From: Mycolicibacterium baixiangningiae
Lineage (GTDB): Bacteria > Actinomycetota > Actinomycetes > Mycobacteriales > Mycobacteriaceae
Assembly: GCF_016313185.1 (NCBI RefSeq)
Contig: NZ_CP066218.1
Span: forward strand, 3,534,001 to 3,598,000
Direction: 5' to 3'
Length of the DNA: 64,000 bases
The notes beneath the pieces were generated by a model. That model worked only from the letters and a program-made list of their open reading frames with translations, did not search any database and was not told where the DNA came from. The translations under genes and the position numbers were made by a program. Shown here in pieces: positions 50,624 through 59,412 of this stretch (position 1 is its first letter; the number at the start of each line of letters is the position of its first letter).

Positions 50624-51835
50624 TCAGCGGGTCAGCACCGCCACACATTCCACGTGGTGGGTGAGCGGGAACGAGTCGAAGACCCGTACCTCCTCGACCG
50701 TGTAGCCGGCCCGCAGGTACAGCCCGACGTCGCGCGCGAAAGACGCGGCTTCGCAGCCGATGTGGATTATTCGCGGCACACCCGCGGTGCTGATCAGGTC
50801 GATGATCTCGCGGCCGGCGCCCGCGCGCGGCGGGTCGAGCACCGCCACGTCGGCGGCGCGACGCTCGGCCGACAATGCCCGGCGCACCGAATCGGTGACG
50901 ACGGAGACCTGACTCAGGTCGGCCAGCGCGGCGCGCGCCGACCGGCCCGCCGCCCGCGAGGTGTCCACCGTCAACACCCGGCCACCGTCGCCTACCTGCT
51001 CGGCCAGCGCCGCCGCGAAAACGCCTGCGCCCCCGTACAGATCCCACGCCGTCTGCCCCGGCTGCAGCGCGGCCCAGTGGGCGACCAGCTCGCTGTAGCG
51101 GCGCGCGGCGTCGCGATGGGCCTGCCAGAACGCGGTCACCGGCACCCGCCACGTCCGTTGCCCGATGCGCTGGGTCGCCTCGTAGCTGCCCGACACCACC
51201 GTCGTCGGTGCGCCCCGGCCCGTGCGCGGGCCACTCTGCACCACGTGGCGGGCGCCGTCGTCGTCGAGCACGACGTGGACATGGGCACCCGGCGGGAATC
51301 GCCACAGATCCACTTCGTCGAGCAGCCCGGGCGGCAGCTGCGCACAGCGCAGATCGGTGACCAGGTCCGCGCTGTGATAGCGGTGGAAGCCGGCCGCGCC
51401 GTCGGCACCGGTGTCCAGCCGGACCCGGGTACGCCAACCCGTCGCCGCACCGTCGCCGATGGCTTCGGCGCTCGCCTGGTCCTCGTCACACCACTGGTAT
51501 CCGCCCAGTCGGGCCAGCTGATTGGCGACCACGGCGCCCTTGAGCCGCCGCGCTCCCTCCGGGGTGACGAATGCCAGATCGCAGCAGCCGGCCCCGTCGA
51601 CACCGGCGATCGGGCACAGCGAGGCGATGCGGTCGGCGGATGGCTCGAGCACCTCGATCACGTCGGCGTGCCAGTAGGAGCCGCGGTCGGACTGCACCCG
51701 CACCCGCACCGTCTCCCCCGGCAGCGCATGGCGGACGAACACCACACGGCCGTCGTGGCGCGCCACGCAACTGCCGCCGTTGGCGGGTGGGCCGGCCTGC
51801 AGAGTGAGTTCCTGGGGCGTATCGGATTCGCTCAC
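50624..51835 (-). CDS. TrmA/RumA-type RNA methyltransferase (Rv2689c-like)
   Basis: A 403-residue SAM-dependent RNA m5U methyltransferase. The N-terminal TRAM-like beta-barrel (GGSCVARHDGRVVFVRHALP) is followed by the 4Fe-4S-type cysteines (CPIAGVDGAGCC) and the catalytic domain with VTAFWQAHRDAARRYS, AWDLYGGAGVFAAALAE, VAVLDPPRAGAG and the final EVRVFDSFPLTHHVE. The methyl-acceptor Cys of TrmA appears replaced in HIGCEAASFARD, as in RumA-like CNPxTLARD. Substrate (23S rRNA or tRNA) unknown. GTG 51835 overlaps the permease stop. Confidence 0.88.
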   Translation of the reverse strand: MSESDTPQELTLQAGPPANGGSCVARHDGRVVFVRHALPGETVRVRVQSDRGSYWHADVIEVLEPSADRIASLCPIAGVDGAGCCDLAFVTPEGARRLKGAVVANQLARLGGYQWCDEDQASAEAIGDGAATGWRTRVRLDTGADGAAGFHRYHSADLVTDLRCAQLPPGLLDEVDLWRFPPGAHVHVVLDDDGARHVVQSGPRTGRGAPTTVVSGSYEATQRIGQRTWRVPVTAFWQAHRDAARRYSELVAHWAALQPGQTAWDLYGGAGVFAAALAEQVGDGGRVLTVDTSRAAGRSARAALADLSQVSVVTDSVRRALSAERRAADVAVLDPPRAGAGREIIDLISTAGVPRIIHIGCEAASFARDVGLYLRAGYTVEEVRVFDSFPLTHHVECVAVLTR

Positions 51836-53829
51836 TCCAGGAAACCCCTTCGGGCGTCGCCCGGTGCCGACTGCGGTTCCAGGGTCTTGAGCCGCTCGGA
51901 GGAATTCAGCTGCCACGGCACCGAAGTCACCATCACGTTCGGCATGAAGAGCAACCTGCCCTTGAGCCGCAGCGCGCTCTGGTTGTGCAACAACTGTTCC
52001 CACCAGTGGCCGACGACGTATTCCGGGATGAACACGGTGACGACCGTACGCGGGGATTCCTTGGTGACCCGCTTCACGTAATCGAGCACCGGACGGGTGA
52101 TCTCGCGGTAGGGCGAGGCGATCACCTTCAGCGGCACGGTGACGTCGCTGTCCTCCCACTGGTGCACCAGCGCACGCGTATCGGCGTCGTCGACGCTGAC
52201 GGTGATGGCCTCGAGCACATCGGGCCGGGTGGCGCGCGCGTAGGCCAGCGCCCGCATGGTCGGCAGATGCAGTCTGGACACCAGCACCACCGCGTGGTTG
52301 CGGCTCGGCAGCACGATGTCCTCGCCCTCTTCGGCCTCTTGCTGTTCGAGTTCGCGCGAGACCGTGTCGTAGTGCTTGCGGATCGCTTTCATCAGCGCGA
52401 ACAGACCCGCCATGGCCAGGATCGCGATCCACGCGCCCGCGACGAACTTCGTCACCACCACGATGATCAACACGGTTCCGGTGCACGACAACCCGATGCC
52501 GTTGATCACCCGGGACCGGACCATTCTGCTGCGCACCATCGGATCGGTCTCGGTGCGCAACAACCTGGTCCAGTGCCTCACCATGCCGACCTGGCTCAAC
52601 GTGAACGAGACGAACACCCCCACGATGTAGAGCTGGATCAGCGCGGTGACCTGCGCCTGGAAGGCCACGACGAATGCGACCGCGGCCAGCGCCAGGAACA
52701 GGATGCCGTTGGAGAAGGCCAACCGGTCACCGCGCGTGTGCAGTGCGCGCGGCAGGTAGCGGTCCTGGGCGAGAATCGAACCGAGCACGGGGAACCCGTT
52801 GTACGCCGTGTTGGCGGCGAGAACCAGGATGAGCGCGGTGACCCCGGCGATCAGGTAGAGCCCCAGCGGGAAGTTGTGGAAGACGGCGTCGGCGAGCTGG
52901 GCGATCAGCGTCTTCTGCTCGTAGTCCGCCGGCGCCCCGACGAGCTGTTCGGCCGGGCGATCGGCGATCTTCACCCCGGTTTCCTTGGCCAGCATGATGA
53001 TTCCCATGAACAGCGACACCGCGACCACCCCCAGCAGGAGCAGCGTGGTTGCGGCGTTGCGGGACTTGGGTTTGCGGAACGCCGGCACGCCGTTGCTGAT
53101 GGCCTCCACACCGGTCAGCGCCGCGCAGCCGGAGGAGAATGCGCGCGCGATCAGGAACACCATCGCGAAGCCGAGCACGTCCCCGTGCTCGGAGTTGACG
53201 GTGAAGTCGGCGGATTCCGCGCGCAGCGGCTCGCCGAGGACGTAGATCTGGAACATCCCCCAGCCCAGCATGATGTACATGCCGATCATGAAGGCGTAGG
53301 TCGGAATCGCGAACGCGGTACCGGATTCGCGGATGCCGCGCAGGTTGATCGACGCGAGCAGCAGGATCGCGGCCACCGCGAAGAGCACCTTGTGCTGTCC
53401 GATGAACGGCACCGCCGAGCCGATGTTCGACATCGCCGACGACATCGACACCGCCACGGTCAGTACGTAGTCCACGAGCAGGGCGCTGGCCACCGTGAGG
53501 CCGGCGGTGTTGCCCAGGTTGGTGGTGACCACCTCGTAGTCACCGCCGCCCGAGGGATAGGCGTGCACGTTCTGCCGGTAGCTCGCGATCACGATGAGCA
53601 TCACCCCGGCCACCGCGAGGCCGATCCACGGCGTCATCGTGATCGCCGACATACCGGCGATCGACAGCACGAGGAAGATCTCCTCCGGCGCGTACGCCAC
53701 CGATGACAGCGCATCGGAGGCGAAGACCGGCAGCGCCACCCGCTTGGGCAGAAGCGTGTGGGACAACCGGTCGCTGCGGAACGGCCGCCCGAGCACGAGC
53801 CGCCGTGCCGCGGTTGAAAGCTTGGACAC
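51832..53829 (-). CDS. KimA-like APC-superfamily permease (probable K+ importer)
   Basis: A 665-residue membrane protein with about 12 transmembrane helices and a cytosolic C-terminal USP-like domain (about 470-640, HAVVLVSRLHLPTMRALAYA). Both features are those of the KimA/YdaO potassium importers rather than amino acid permeases. Conserved N-terminus RLSHTLLPKRVALPVFASDA ... LSSVAYAPEEI. The start GTG 53829 matches the M. tuberculosis Rv2690c N-terminus. Divergent from ceoBC (TrkA), supporting a K+ role. No ydaO riboswitch lies in the 97-bp gap. Confidence 0.85.
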   Translation of the reverse strand: MSKLSTAARRLVLGRPFRSDRLSHTLLPKRVALPVFASDALSSVAYAPEEIFLVLSIAGMSAITMTPWIGLAVAGVMLIVIASYRQNVHAYPSGGGDYEVVTTNLGNTAGLTVASALLVDYVLTVAVSMSSAMSNIGSAVPFIGQHKVLFAVAAILLLASINLRGIRESGTAFAIPTYAFMIGMYIMLGWGMFQIYVLGEPLRAESADFTVNSEHGDVLGFAMVFLIARAFSSGCAALTGVEAISNGVPAFRKPKSRNAATTLLLLGVVAVSLFMGIIMLAKETGVKIADRPAEQLVGAPADYEQKTLIAQLADAVFHNFPLGLYLIAGVTALILVLAANTAYNGFPVLGSILAQDRYLPRALHTRGDRLAFSNGILFLALAAVAFVVAFQAQVTALIQLYIVGVFVSFTLSQVGMVRHWTRLLRTETDPMVRSRMVRSRVINGIGLSCTGTVLIIVVVTKFVAGAWIAILAMAGLFALMKAIRKHYDTVSRELEQQEAEEGEDIVLPSRNHAVVLVSRLHLPTMRALAYARATRPDVLEAITVSVDDADTRALVHQWEDSDVTVPLKVIASPYREITRPVLDYVKRVTKESPRTVVTVFIPEYVVGHWWEQLLHNQSALRLKGRLLFMPNVMVTSVPWQLNSSERLKTLEPQSAPGDARRGFLE

Positions 53830-53926
53830 GAGGTCCAAGGGTATGCCCAGTGGCGTATGGCTGTAGCGTTCCGGTTGCGGAGATTCGCTACTGGCTTGAC
53901 AGCGGCACTGCCGAAAGGAACCGCAC

Positions 53927-54595
53927 GTGCGTGTAGTGGTGATGGGGTGCGGTCGGGTGGGGGCATCCCTGTCCGACAGCCTGTCGCGGATCGGCCATGA
54001 CGTGGCGGTCATCGACCGGGACAGCACGGCCTTCCACCGGCTCAGTCCCGAGTTCGCGGGCGAGCGGGTGTTGGGCATGGGGTTCGACCGCGACGTGCTG
54101 TTGCGCGCCGGTATCGAAGAGGCGAGCGCGTTCGCGGCGGTGTCCTCGGGCGACAACTCGAACATCATCTCCGCGCGTGTCGCACGCGAGACGTTCGGCG
54201 TGGAGCGCGTGGTGGCCCGCATCTACGATGCGAAACGCGCCGCCGTCTACGAACGTCTCGGCATCCCGACCGTCGCCACCGTGCCGTGGACCACCGACCG
54301 GTTGCTCAACGTGCTGACTCGGGAGACCGAGACCACCAAGTGGCGGGACCCGTCGGGCAACGTCGGGGTGGCCGAGCTTCCGCTGCACGAGGATTGGGCC
54401 GGCCACCGGGTCACCGAACTCGAGGCGGCCACCGGCGGGCGGGTGGCGTTCCTCATCCGCTTCGGCAGCGGGTTGCTGCCGGACCCCAAGACCGTCATCC
54501 AGGCCGGCGACCAGGTGTACATCGCCGCCGTGGCCGGTCACATCGCGGAGGCGATGGCGATCAGTGCGTTGCCGCCCAGTGAGGACGACTCGTGA
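53927..54595 (+). CDS. ceoB: TrkA potassium-uptake regulatory protein CeoB
   Basis: A 222-residue RCK protein. N-terminal Rossmann NAD-binding motif VVVMGCGRVGASLSDSLSRI with acidic VIDRD, then a C-terminal RCK_C domain (VAELPLHEDWAGHRVTELEA). It binds the cytosolic face of Trk channels and gates K+ uptake by nucleotide. GTG 53927 with GAAAGGA upstream. Cotranscribed with ceoC; divergent from the KimA-like gene. Confidence 0.92.
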   Translation: MRVVVMGCGRVGASLSDSLSRIGHDVAVIDRDSTAFHRLSPEFAGERVLGMGFDRDVLLRAGIEEASAFAAVSSGDNSNIISARVARETFGVERVVARIYDAKRAAVYERLGIPTVATVPWTTDRLLNVLTRETETTKWRDPSGNVGVAELPLHEDWAGHRVTELEAATGGRVAFLIRFGSGLLPDPKTVIQAGDQVYIAAVAGHIAEAMAISALPPSEDDS

Positions 54596-54608
54596 AAGTA
54601 GCCGCTTC

Positions 54609-55277
54609 GTGAAGGTAGCAATCGCCGGGGCCGGTGCCGTCGGCCGATCGATCGCGCGCGAACTCCTCGAGAGCAATCACGAGGTGACCCTGCTCGAACG
54701 CAATCCCGACCATGTCGACATCGACGCCATTCCGGCCGCGCACTGGCGGCTCGGAGACGCCTGCGAGATCTCGGTGCTCGAATCGGTGCACCTCGAGGAG
54801 TTCGACGTCGTCATCGGCGCCACCGGCGACGACAAGGTCAACGTGGTGGTCAGCCTGCTCGCCAAGTCCGAGTTCGGGGTCGCCCGGGTGGTCGCCCGCG
54901 TCAACGATCCGCGAAACGAGTGGCTGTTCGACGAGAACTGGGGCGTCGACGTCGCGGTGTCGACCCCGCGGATGCTGGCCTCCCTGGTCGAGGAAGCCGT
55001 CGCCGTCGGTGATCTGGTGCGGCTCATGGAGTTTCGCAAGGGTCAGGCCAGCCTCGTGGAGATCACGCTGCCCGACGACACACCATGGGGCGGAAAGCCC
55101 GTCAAACGCCTCGAACTGCCGCGGGATTCAGCGCTGGTGACGATCCTGCGCGGCTCACGGGTGATCGTGCCCGAGGCCGACGAACCACTCGAAGGGGGCG
55201 ACGAGCTGTTGTTCGTGGCGTCCACCGACGTCGAGGACGAGCTGAGTCGCCTGCTGTTGCATCCCAAACAGCGTTGA
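54609..55277 (+). CDS. ceoC: TrkA potassium-uptake regulatory protein CeoC
   Basis: A 222-residue RCK paralogue of CeoB: VAIAGAGAVGRSIARELLES at the N-terminus, VVIGATGDDKVNVVVSLLAK, and a C-terminal RCK_C domain (SLVEITLPDDTPWGGKPVKR). GTG 54609. The start is preceded by a near-duplicate at 54592 (GTGAAAGTAGCC against GTGAAGGTAGCA) that would hit a stop after six codons. Forms the Trk regulator pair with CeoB. Confidence 0.92.
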   Translation: MKVAIAGAGAVGRSIARELLESNHEVTLLERNPDHVDIDAIPAAHWRLGDACEISVLESVHLEEFDVVIGATGDDKVNVVVSLLAKSEFGVARVVARVNDPRNEWLFDENWGVDVAVSTPRMLASLVEEAVAVGDLVRLMEFRKGQASLVEITLPDDTPWGGKPVKRLELPRDSALVTILRGSRVIVPEADEPLEGGDELLFVASTDVEDELSRLLLHPKQR

Positions 55278-55289
55278 GCGCTGCCGGCG

Positions 55290-55985
55290 TCAGTCGGTTC
55301 TGGTGTCGGTGGTGGTCGGCTGCTGCGTCGGCGCGGCGGCCTGCGCGCCCTGCAGGGCGCGCTGGACGCTCCGGATGGCGAAGTACGTGACGACGGCCGC
55401 GACAGCGGTCAGGGGCCACCCCATCGCGATGCGGGCGAAGCCCAGCCAGCCGGTCTGGTCGGCGTCGTAGAGGTGCTGTTGCACGACGAACCGCGACAGG
55501 AACACAGCCACCCACGTCACCGTGGCGATGTCGAACGCCCGCACAGCGCCGCGCATCCGGCGCCAGTCGTCGCTGTGGCCGTTGAGCCAGCCCCAGATGT
55601 AGCCCACCACGGGACGCCGGATCAGCACCGACAGCGCGAACACACTGGCCCAGAACAGCGACATCCAGATGCCGAGCAGGAAGTAGCCCTTGGACTCGCC
55701 GACGAGATAGGCGATGACCGCGCTGATTCCGACGCCGATGAACCCCGATATGGCGGGCTGGATGGTGTCTTTGCGCACCAGTCGCCACACCAGGATGAGC
55801 GCAGCCACACCGAGAGCGGCGGCGATCGCGGGGACCAGGCCCGCGATGGAGGAGACGGGGACGAACACCAGGACGGGCAGCGAGGAGTAGATCAGGCCGC
55901 TGACGCCGCCCATCTGCGCGAGGATCGCCTGCGCGCCGTTCGGCTTCTCGTCCTCGGCGGTCTTCTCGGGTTCGAGGCCCGTCAC
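55290..55985 (-). CDS. DUF3159 membrane protein (Rv2693c-like)
   Basis: A 231-residue protein with about six transmembrane helices and the DUF3159 pattern (QAILAQMGGVSGLIYSSLPV, RRPVVGYIWGWLNGHSDDWR, FDIATVTWVAVFLSRFVVQQ). GTG 55985 overlaps the OB-fold gene stop (GTGA). The C-terminus is Gln/Thr-rich and disordered. Resembles intracellular septation/YciB-like proteins; function unknown. Convergent with ceoC, 12 bp away. Confidence 0.85.
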   Translation of the reverse strand: MTGLEPEKTAEDEKPNGAQAILAQMGGVSGLIYSSLPVLVFVPVSSIAGLVPAIAAALGVAALILVWRLVRKDTIQPAISGFIGVGISAVIAYLVGESKGYFLLGIWMSLFWASVFALSVLIRRPVVGYIWGWLNGHSDDWRRMRGAVRAFDIATVTWVAVFLSRFVVQQHLYDADQTGWLGFARIAMGWPLTAVAAVVTYFAIRSVQRALQGAQAAAPTQQPTTTDTRTD

Positions 55986-56353
55986 TTCTGGATTTCGTAG
56001 TGCGGGTTGTAGATCGCCTTCGTCCCGTTCTCGAGCTTGCCGACCCGGCCGTGCACCCGCAGCGTCCGTCCGGACTCGATGCCGGCGATACGGCGCTGAC
56101 CGAGCCACACCAGCATCACCGAATCGGTGCCGTCGAACAGTTCGGCGCGGACCCCGCCCGCACAGGTCTTCGAATTCGTCTCCACGCTGCGCAGGGTGCC
56201 GACCATCGTGACTTCCTGCCCGCGCCGGCAGTCGATTGCCTTCTGGGCGCCGGAGTGGGCGGCTTCGTCGCTCAGCTCCTCGACGTCGAGTTGCTGTGGG
56301 TCCTCCGTCAGACGCCGGGTGAGTCGACGCAGATACCCTTCGGCCGTGGCCAT
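55982..56353 (-). CDS. OB-fold nucleic-acid-binding protein (Rv2694c-like)
   Basis: About 123 residues. The C-terminal OB-fold is readable: VTMVGTLRSVETNSKTCAGG, VRAELFDGTDSVMLVWLGQR and GRTLRVHGRVGKLENGTKAI. The N-terminus is helical (YLRRLTRRLTEDPQQLDVEE). Start at ATG 56353 because AGGAGAGGCC precedes it; ATG 56368 is an in-frame alternative. Coupled to the DUF3159 gene. Probably binds single-stranded nucleic acid like tRNA-anti domains. Confidence 0.82.
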   Translation of the reverse strand: MATAEGYLRRLTRRLTEDPQQLDVEELSDEAAHSGAQKAIDCRRGQEVTMVGTLRSVETNSKTCAGGVRAELFDGTDSVMLVWLGQRRIAGIESGRTLRVHGRVGKLENGTKAIYNPHYEIQK

Positions 56354-56501
56354 GGCCTCTCCTGACATTTCGCAGATCCACCGTGGACCCGCTGTTTAAC
56401 CAACGCCACGGTAGACCTGTTGGTTCCCTAATGCCATGCGGGGTGACCGTGCCGCGCCGATCTAATCCTGCCCTGTTTGACGGGCAGTGCACGATCGTGT
56501 G

Positions 56502-57215
56502 ATGGCGGTCGATCTGCGCGGTGTGACGACGGTGCTGTTGCCCGGTACGGGTTCCGACGACGACTACGTCTACCGGGCGTTCTCGCCGACCCTGCACGAG
56601 GTCGGCGCGGTCGTCGTCACCCCGCGCCCGCAACCGCAGCGCCTCATCGCCGGATACCGCGACGCGCTCGACGAGGCCGCCGCGGGGGGACCCGTCGCGG
56701 TCGGTGGGGTGTCGATCGGCGCGGCGGTCGCGGTCGAATGGGTGTTGGCCCATCCGGGCGGCGCGGTCGCGGTGCTCGCGGCGTTGCCCGCGTGGACCGG
56801 ACCACCGGTGACGGCGCCTGCGGCGATGACGGCGCGCCACTCGGCACACGTGCTGCGCCGCGACGGGCTGGTGGCCGCGACGGCGCAGATGCGTGGGTCG
56901 AGCCCGCGCTGGCTCGGCGACGAGCTGACCCGGTCCTGGGTGGCACAGTGGCCGGCGCTGCCCGACGCCATGGACGAGGCGGCCGGATACGCCGCGCCGA
57001 CGTGCGCCGAACTCGAGACGCTGACGGCCCCGATGGGCGTGGCGGCCGCGACCGACGACCCGGTCCATCCGCTGGAAGTCGGGATGGAATGGGTGTCGGC
57101 GGCCCCGCGCGCCGCGCTGCGGACGGTCACCCTCGCCGACATGGGTGCCGATCCCGCGGTGCTGGGGGCGGCATGCCTCGCGGCCCTGGCCGAGGCCGGC
57201 GAGCGGGTGCTCTAG
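56502..57215 (+). CDS. Alpha/beta-hydrolase (Rv2695-like)
   Basis: A 237-residue soluble hydrolase: oxyanion loop VLLPGTGSDDDYVYRAF, nucleophile elbow VAVGGVSIGAAVAVEWVLAH (Ser in GVSIG), acidic residue in GVAAATDDPVHPLE and a late His near EVGMEWV (less clear). ATG 56502; GTG 56487 would add five residues. Convergent with the DUF3710 gene, stops overlapping by 4 bp. Substrate unknown. Confidence 0.78.
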   Translation: MAVDLRGVTTVLLPGTGSDDDYVYRAFSPTLHEVGAVVVTPRPQPQRLIAGYRDALDEAAAGGPVAVGGVSIGAAVAVEWVLAHPGGAVAVLAALPAWTGPPVTAPAAMTARHSAHVLRRDGLVAATAQMRGSSPRWLGDELTRSWVAQWPALPDAMDEAAGYAAPTCAELETLTAPMGVAAATDDPVHPLEVGMEWVSAAPRAALRTVTLADMGADPAVLGAACLAALAEAGERVL

Positions 57216-57961
57216 CCGCCGGTGATGGTGCGGAGCTGCTGCATCGCCGACCCCTGCGCGCTGCGACGGGCCGCGGGCTCCGGAGGTGCTGGCGGCGCCT
57301 GCTGCTGGTCCGGCTGCTGGCCCTGTTGTGCGGCCGCTGCCGACCGCAGCTGGGCCGCCATCGGCTCCGGCAGCTCGACCGGCAGCGGGGTGCGCACAGG
57401 CAGCGGGGTATCGCCGCGGCGGACCACGGTGTCCCGCAGGGCTTCTCGCGCTTCGCGTGTGAGGGCGTCGATGCTGTCGGCGACGCCGTTGACCACGCAG
57501 CGGATCATCCAGCGGTACCCGTCGATACCGATGAACCGGACCATCCCCGATGCCGTGCCGACCACCTCGCGGCCCCACGGGCCGTCCTGGATGCTCACCG
57601 ATGCGCCGTCTTTGCGCAGCGAGTCGGCCAGCTCGCCGGCCACCTCGCGCCACAGCCCGGCGGATTTGGGCGCCGCATAGGCCGCGACGGTGAACCGCCC
57701 GTTCGGGGTGACGACCCACACCGCGCTGGGCACACCCGTCTCGTTGAGTTCGACCTGCACCTGCCCGGCCGCCGGCATGGGCACCAGCACCGAGCCGAGA
57801 TCCAGCCGGCCCTGAGCGGCCACCGCCGGATCGTCGAAGTCGTCGATGTCGAACGGGCCGTCGAGTTCCACCTCGCCGGGCTGCTCGACAGTGGTGCCGG
57901 CGACCGGCTCCTGGGCCGGCTCACCGATCTCGCCGTTGCTCTTACGTTTTCCGAATGCCAT
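57212..57961 (-). CDS. DUF3710 protein (Rv2696c-like)
   Basis: A 249-residue soluble protein. A charged, disordered N-terminus (FGKRKSNGEIGEPAQEPVAG) and the core DUF3710 pattern GPFDIDDFDDPAVAAQGRLD, VWVVTPNGRFTVAAYAAPKS, GWGREVVGTASGMVRFIGID-like DGPWGREVVG, and RWMIRCVVNG. The C-terminus is Gln/Pro-rich. ATG 57961 shares a base with the dut stop (TGATG). Always downstream of dut in mycobacteria; function unknown. Confidence 0.85.
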   Translation of the reverse strand: MAFGKRKSNGEIGEPAQEPVAGTTVEQPGEVELDGPFDIDDFDDPAVAAQGRLDLGSVLVPMPAAGQVQVELNETGVPSAVWVVTPNGRFTVAAYAAPKSAGLWREVAGELADSLRKDGASVSIQDGPWGREVVGTASGMVRFIGIDGYRWMIRCVVNGVADSIDALTREAREALRDTVVRRGDTPLPVRTPLPVELPEPMAAQLRSAAAAQQGQQPDQQQAPPAPPEPAARRSAQGSAMQQLRTITGG

Positions 57962-58425
57962 CACAAACTCGCATGTCCGCCGGAGGAACCGTGGCCGCCA
58001 TCGCCACGGGTGGTCTCGGCCAGTCCGGCTTCGTCGAACGACGTCACCTCGACCAGCTCGGGTAGTTCGACCCGCTGCACGAGCAGCTGGGCGATGCGGT
58101 CCCCGCGACGGATGACAATAGGCGCGCGCGGATCGAGGTTGATCAGTGACACCTTGATCTCCCCCCGATAGCCGGCATCAATCGTCCCCGGGCTGTTGAC
58201 GATCGAAAGCCCCACGCGCGCAGCCAAACCCGACCGCGGATGAACCAGGCCCACCATGCCGTACGGAATCGCCACGGCTATCCCCGTCGGCACCAACGCC
58301 CGCTCCCCCGGAGCCAGTTCGACATCGCAGGCGCTGAACAGGTCGACGCCGGCGTCACCGTCGTGGGCCCTGGCGGGCATCGGTAGCTCGCGGTCCAGAC
58401 GCAGGACCGCCAGAGAGGTGGACAC
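57961..58425 (-). CDS. dut: Deoxyuridine 5'-triphosphate nucleotidohydrolase
   Basis: A 154-residue trimeric dUTPase that hydrolyses dUTP to dUMP, preventing uracil incorporation and feeding dTMP synthesis. The five motifs are visible: [15 protein letters not shown] (1), [20 protein letters not shown] (2 and the first part of 3), [16 protein letters not shown] (3), [11 protein letters not shown] (4) and the Gly/Ser-rich arm [12 protein letters not shown] (5). GTG 58425, giving the length of the M. tuberculosis enzyme. Confidence 0.96.
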   Translation of the reverse strand: MSTSLAVLRLDRELPMPARAHDGDAGVDLFSACDVELAPGERALVPTGIAVAIPYGMVGLVHPRSGLAARVGLSIVNSPGTIDAGYRGEIKVSLINLDPRAPIVIRRGDRIAQLLVQRVELPELVEVTSFDEAGLAETTRGDGGHGSSGGHASL

Positions 58426-58450
58426 GACGTCACAGATTACTCTGAGGCGC

Positions 58451-58930
58451 GTGTCCGATACGCGCGCAACCACCCAAACGGTGCGCTACCGCGAACGGCT
58501 CTCGGTGCCGTGGTGGTGGTGGCTGCCCGGACTCGGGCTGGCGGCACTGATCGCCTACGAGGTCAACATGGGTATCGAGGGCCTGCCCGACTGGGCGCCG
58601 TACGCGGTGCTGCTTCCGGTCGCGGCGGTCGTCCTGGCGTGGTTCGGCAGAGCCGAGATCCGCGTGGTCGCCGGCCCGGAGGGCGAAACCGAACTGTGGG
58701 TCGGCGCCGCGCACCTTCCGGTCAGCGTCGTGGCCAAATCGGCGGAAGTACCCAGGACGGCGAAATCCGCGGCGCTGGGCCGCCAACTGGACCCGGCGGC
58801 TTATGTCGTGCACCGGGCCTGGGTGGGCCCGATGATCTTGCTGGTCCTCGACGATCCCGAGGATCCCACGCCCTACTGGCTGGTCAGCACCCGTCATCCC
58901 GAACGGGTGCTGTCCGCGCTCGGCCGCTGA
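58451..58930 (+). CDS. DUF3093 membrane protein (Rv2698-like)
   Basis: A 159-residue protein with two transmembrane helices (about 20-65: [20 protein letters not shown] and [16 protein letters not shown]) and a soluble C-terminal domain ([32 protein letters not shown]) of the DUF3093 family. GTG 58451, 25 bp from the divergent dut start. Convergent with the DUF4193 gene. Function unknown; the gene is a constant neighbour of dut. Confidence 0.85.
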   Translation: MSDTRATTQTVRYRERLSVPWWWWLPGLGLAALIAYEVNMGIEGLPDWAPYAVLLPVAAVVLAWFGRAEIRVVAGPEGETELWVGAAHLPVSVVAKSAEVPRTAKSAALGRQLDPAAYVVHRAWVGPMILLVLDDPEDPTPYWLVSTRHPERVLSALGR

Positions 58931-58933
58931 CCC

Positions 58934-59236
58934 TCAGGCCGCGCAGTCCGAGCAGATCAACATGCCGTTCTTCTCGCTGGCGAGCCGGCTGCGGTGGTGC
59001 ACCAGGAAGCAACTCGAGCAAGTGAACTCGTCGGCCTGCTTGGGGACCACCCGGACGGACAGTTCCTCCCCGGACAGATCCGCGCCGGGCAGTTCGAAAT
59101 TCTCGGCGGTGTCCGACTCGTCGACGTCGACGACCGCCGACTGCGCCTCGTTCCGCCGTGCCTTGAGTTCCTCGAGCGAATCCTCGGAGACATCGTCGGT
59201 CTCCGTACGCCGCGGGGCGTCGTAGTCGGTAGCCAT
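58934..59236 (-). CDS. DUF4193 zinc-ribbon protein (Rv2699c-like)
   Basis: A 100-residue acidic protein ending in a zinc ribbon: TCSSCFLVHHRSRLASE with CSDCAA, i.e. CXXC-X(about 20)-CXXC. The N-terminal part is Glu/Asp-rich (TDDVSEDSLEELKARRNEAQ). Highly conserved and usually essential-looking in Actinobacteria; probably an RNA-polymerase- or ribosome-associated factor, by composition only. ATG 59236. Confidence 0.88.
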   Translation of the reverse strand: MATDYDAPRRTETDDVSEDSLEELKARRNEAQSAVVDVDESDTAENFELPGADLSGEELSVRVVPKQADEFTCSSCFLVHHRSRLASEKNGMLICSDCAA

Positions 59237-59412
59237 CGTGTTGTCCCCTCCGTGTGCCTGTGCAGCAGTGCTTTGTACCAGCGTCGAACGCATTCCCCAA
59301 ATGATTCGTGCCCGTTGCTCGCTCCGAGCGTCTGTGATTTGCATCACATTCGTGGGTTTCGCAGGTGCGCACCGCGGACGACGAGTGCCGCGGCGGGCTC
59401 TAGAGTGCATGC

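Noticed and set aside
53830..53926. ydaO-type cyclic di-AMP riboswitch for the KimA-like gene
   Set aside because: The gap is too short and lacks the conserved riboswitch core.
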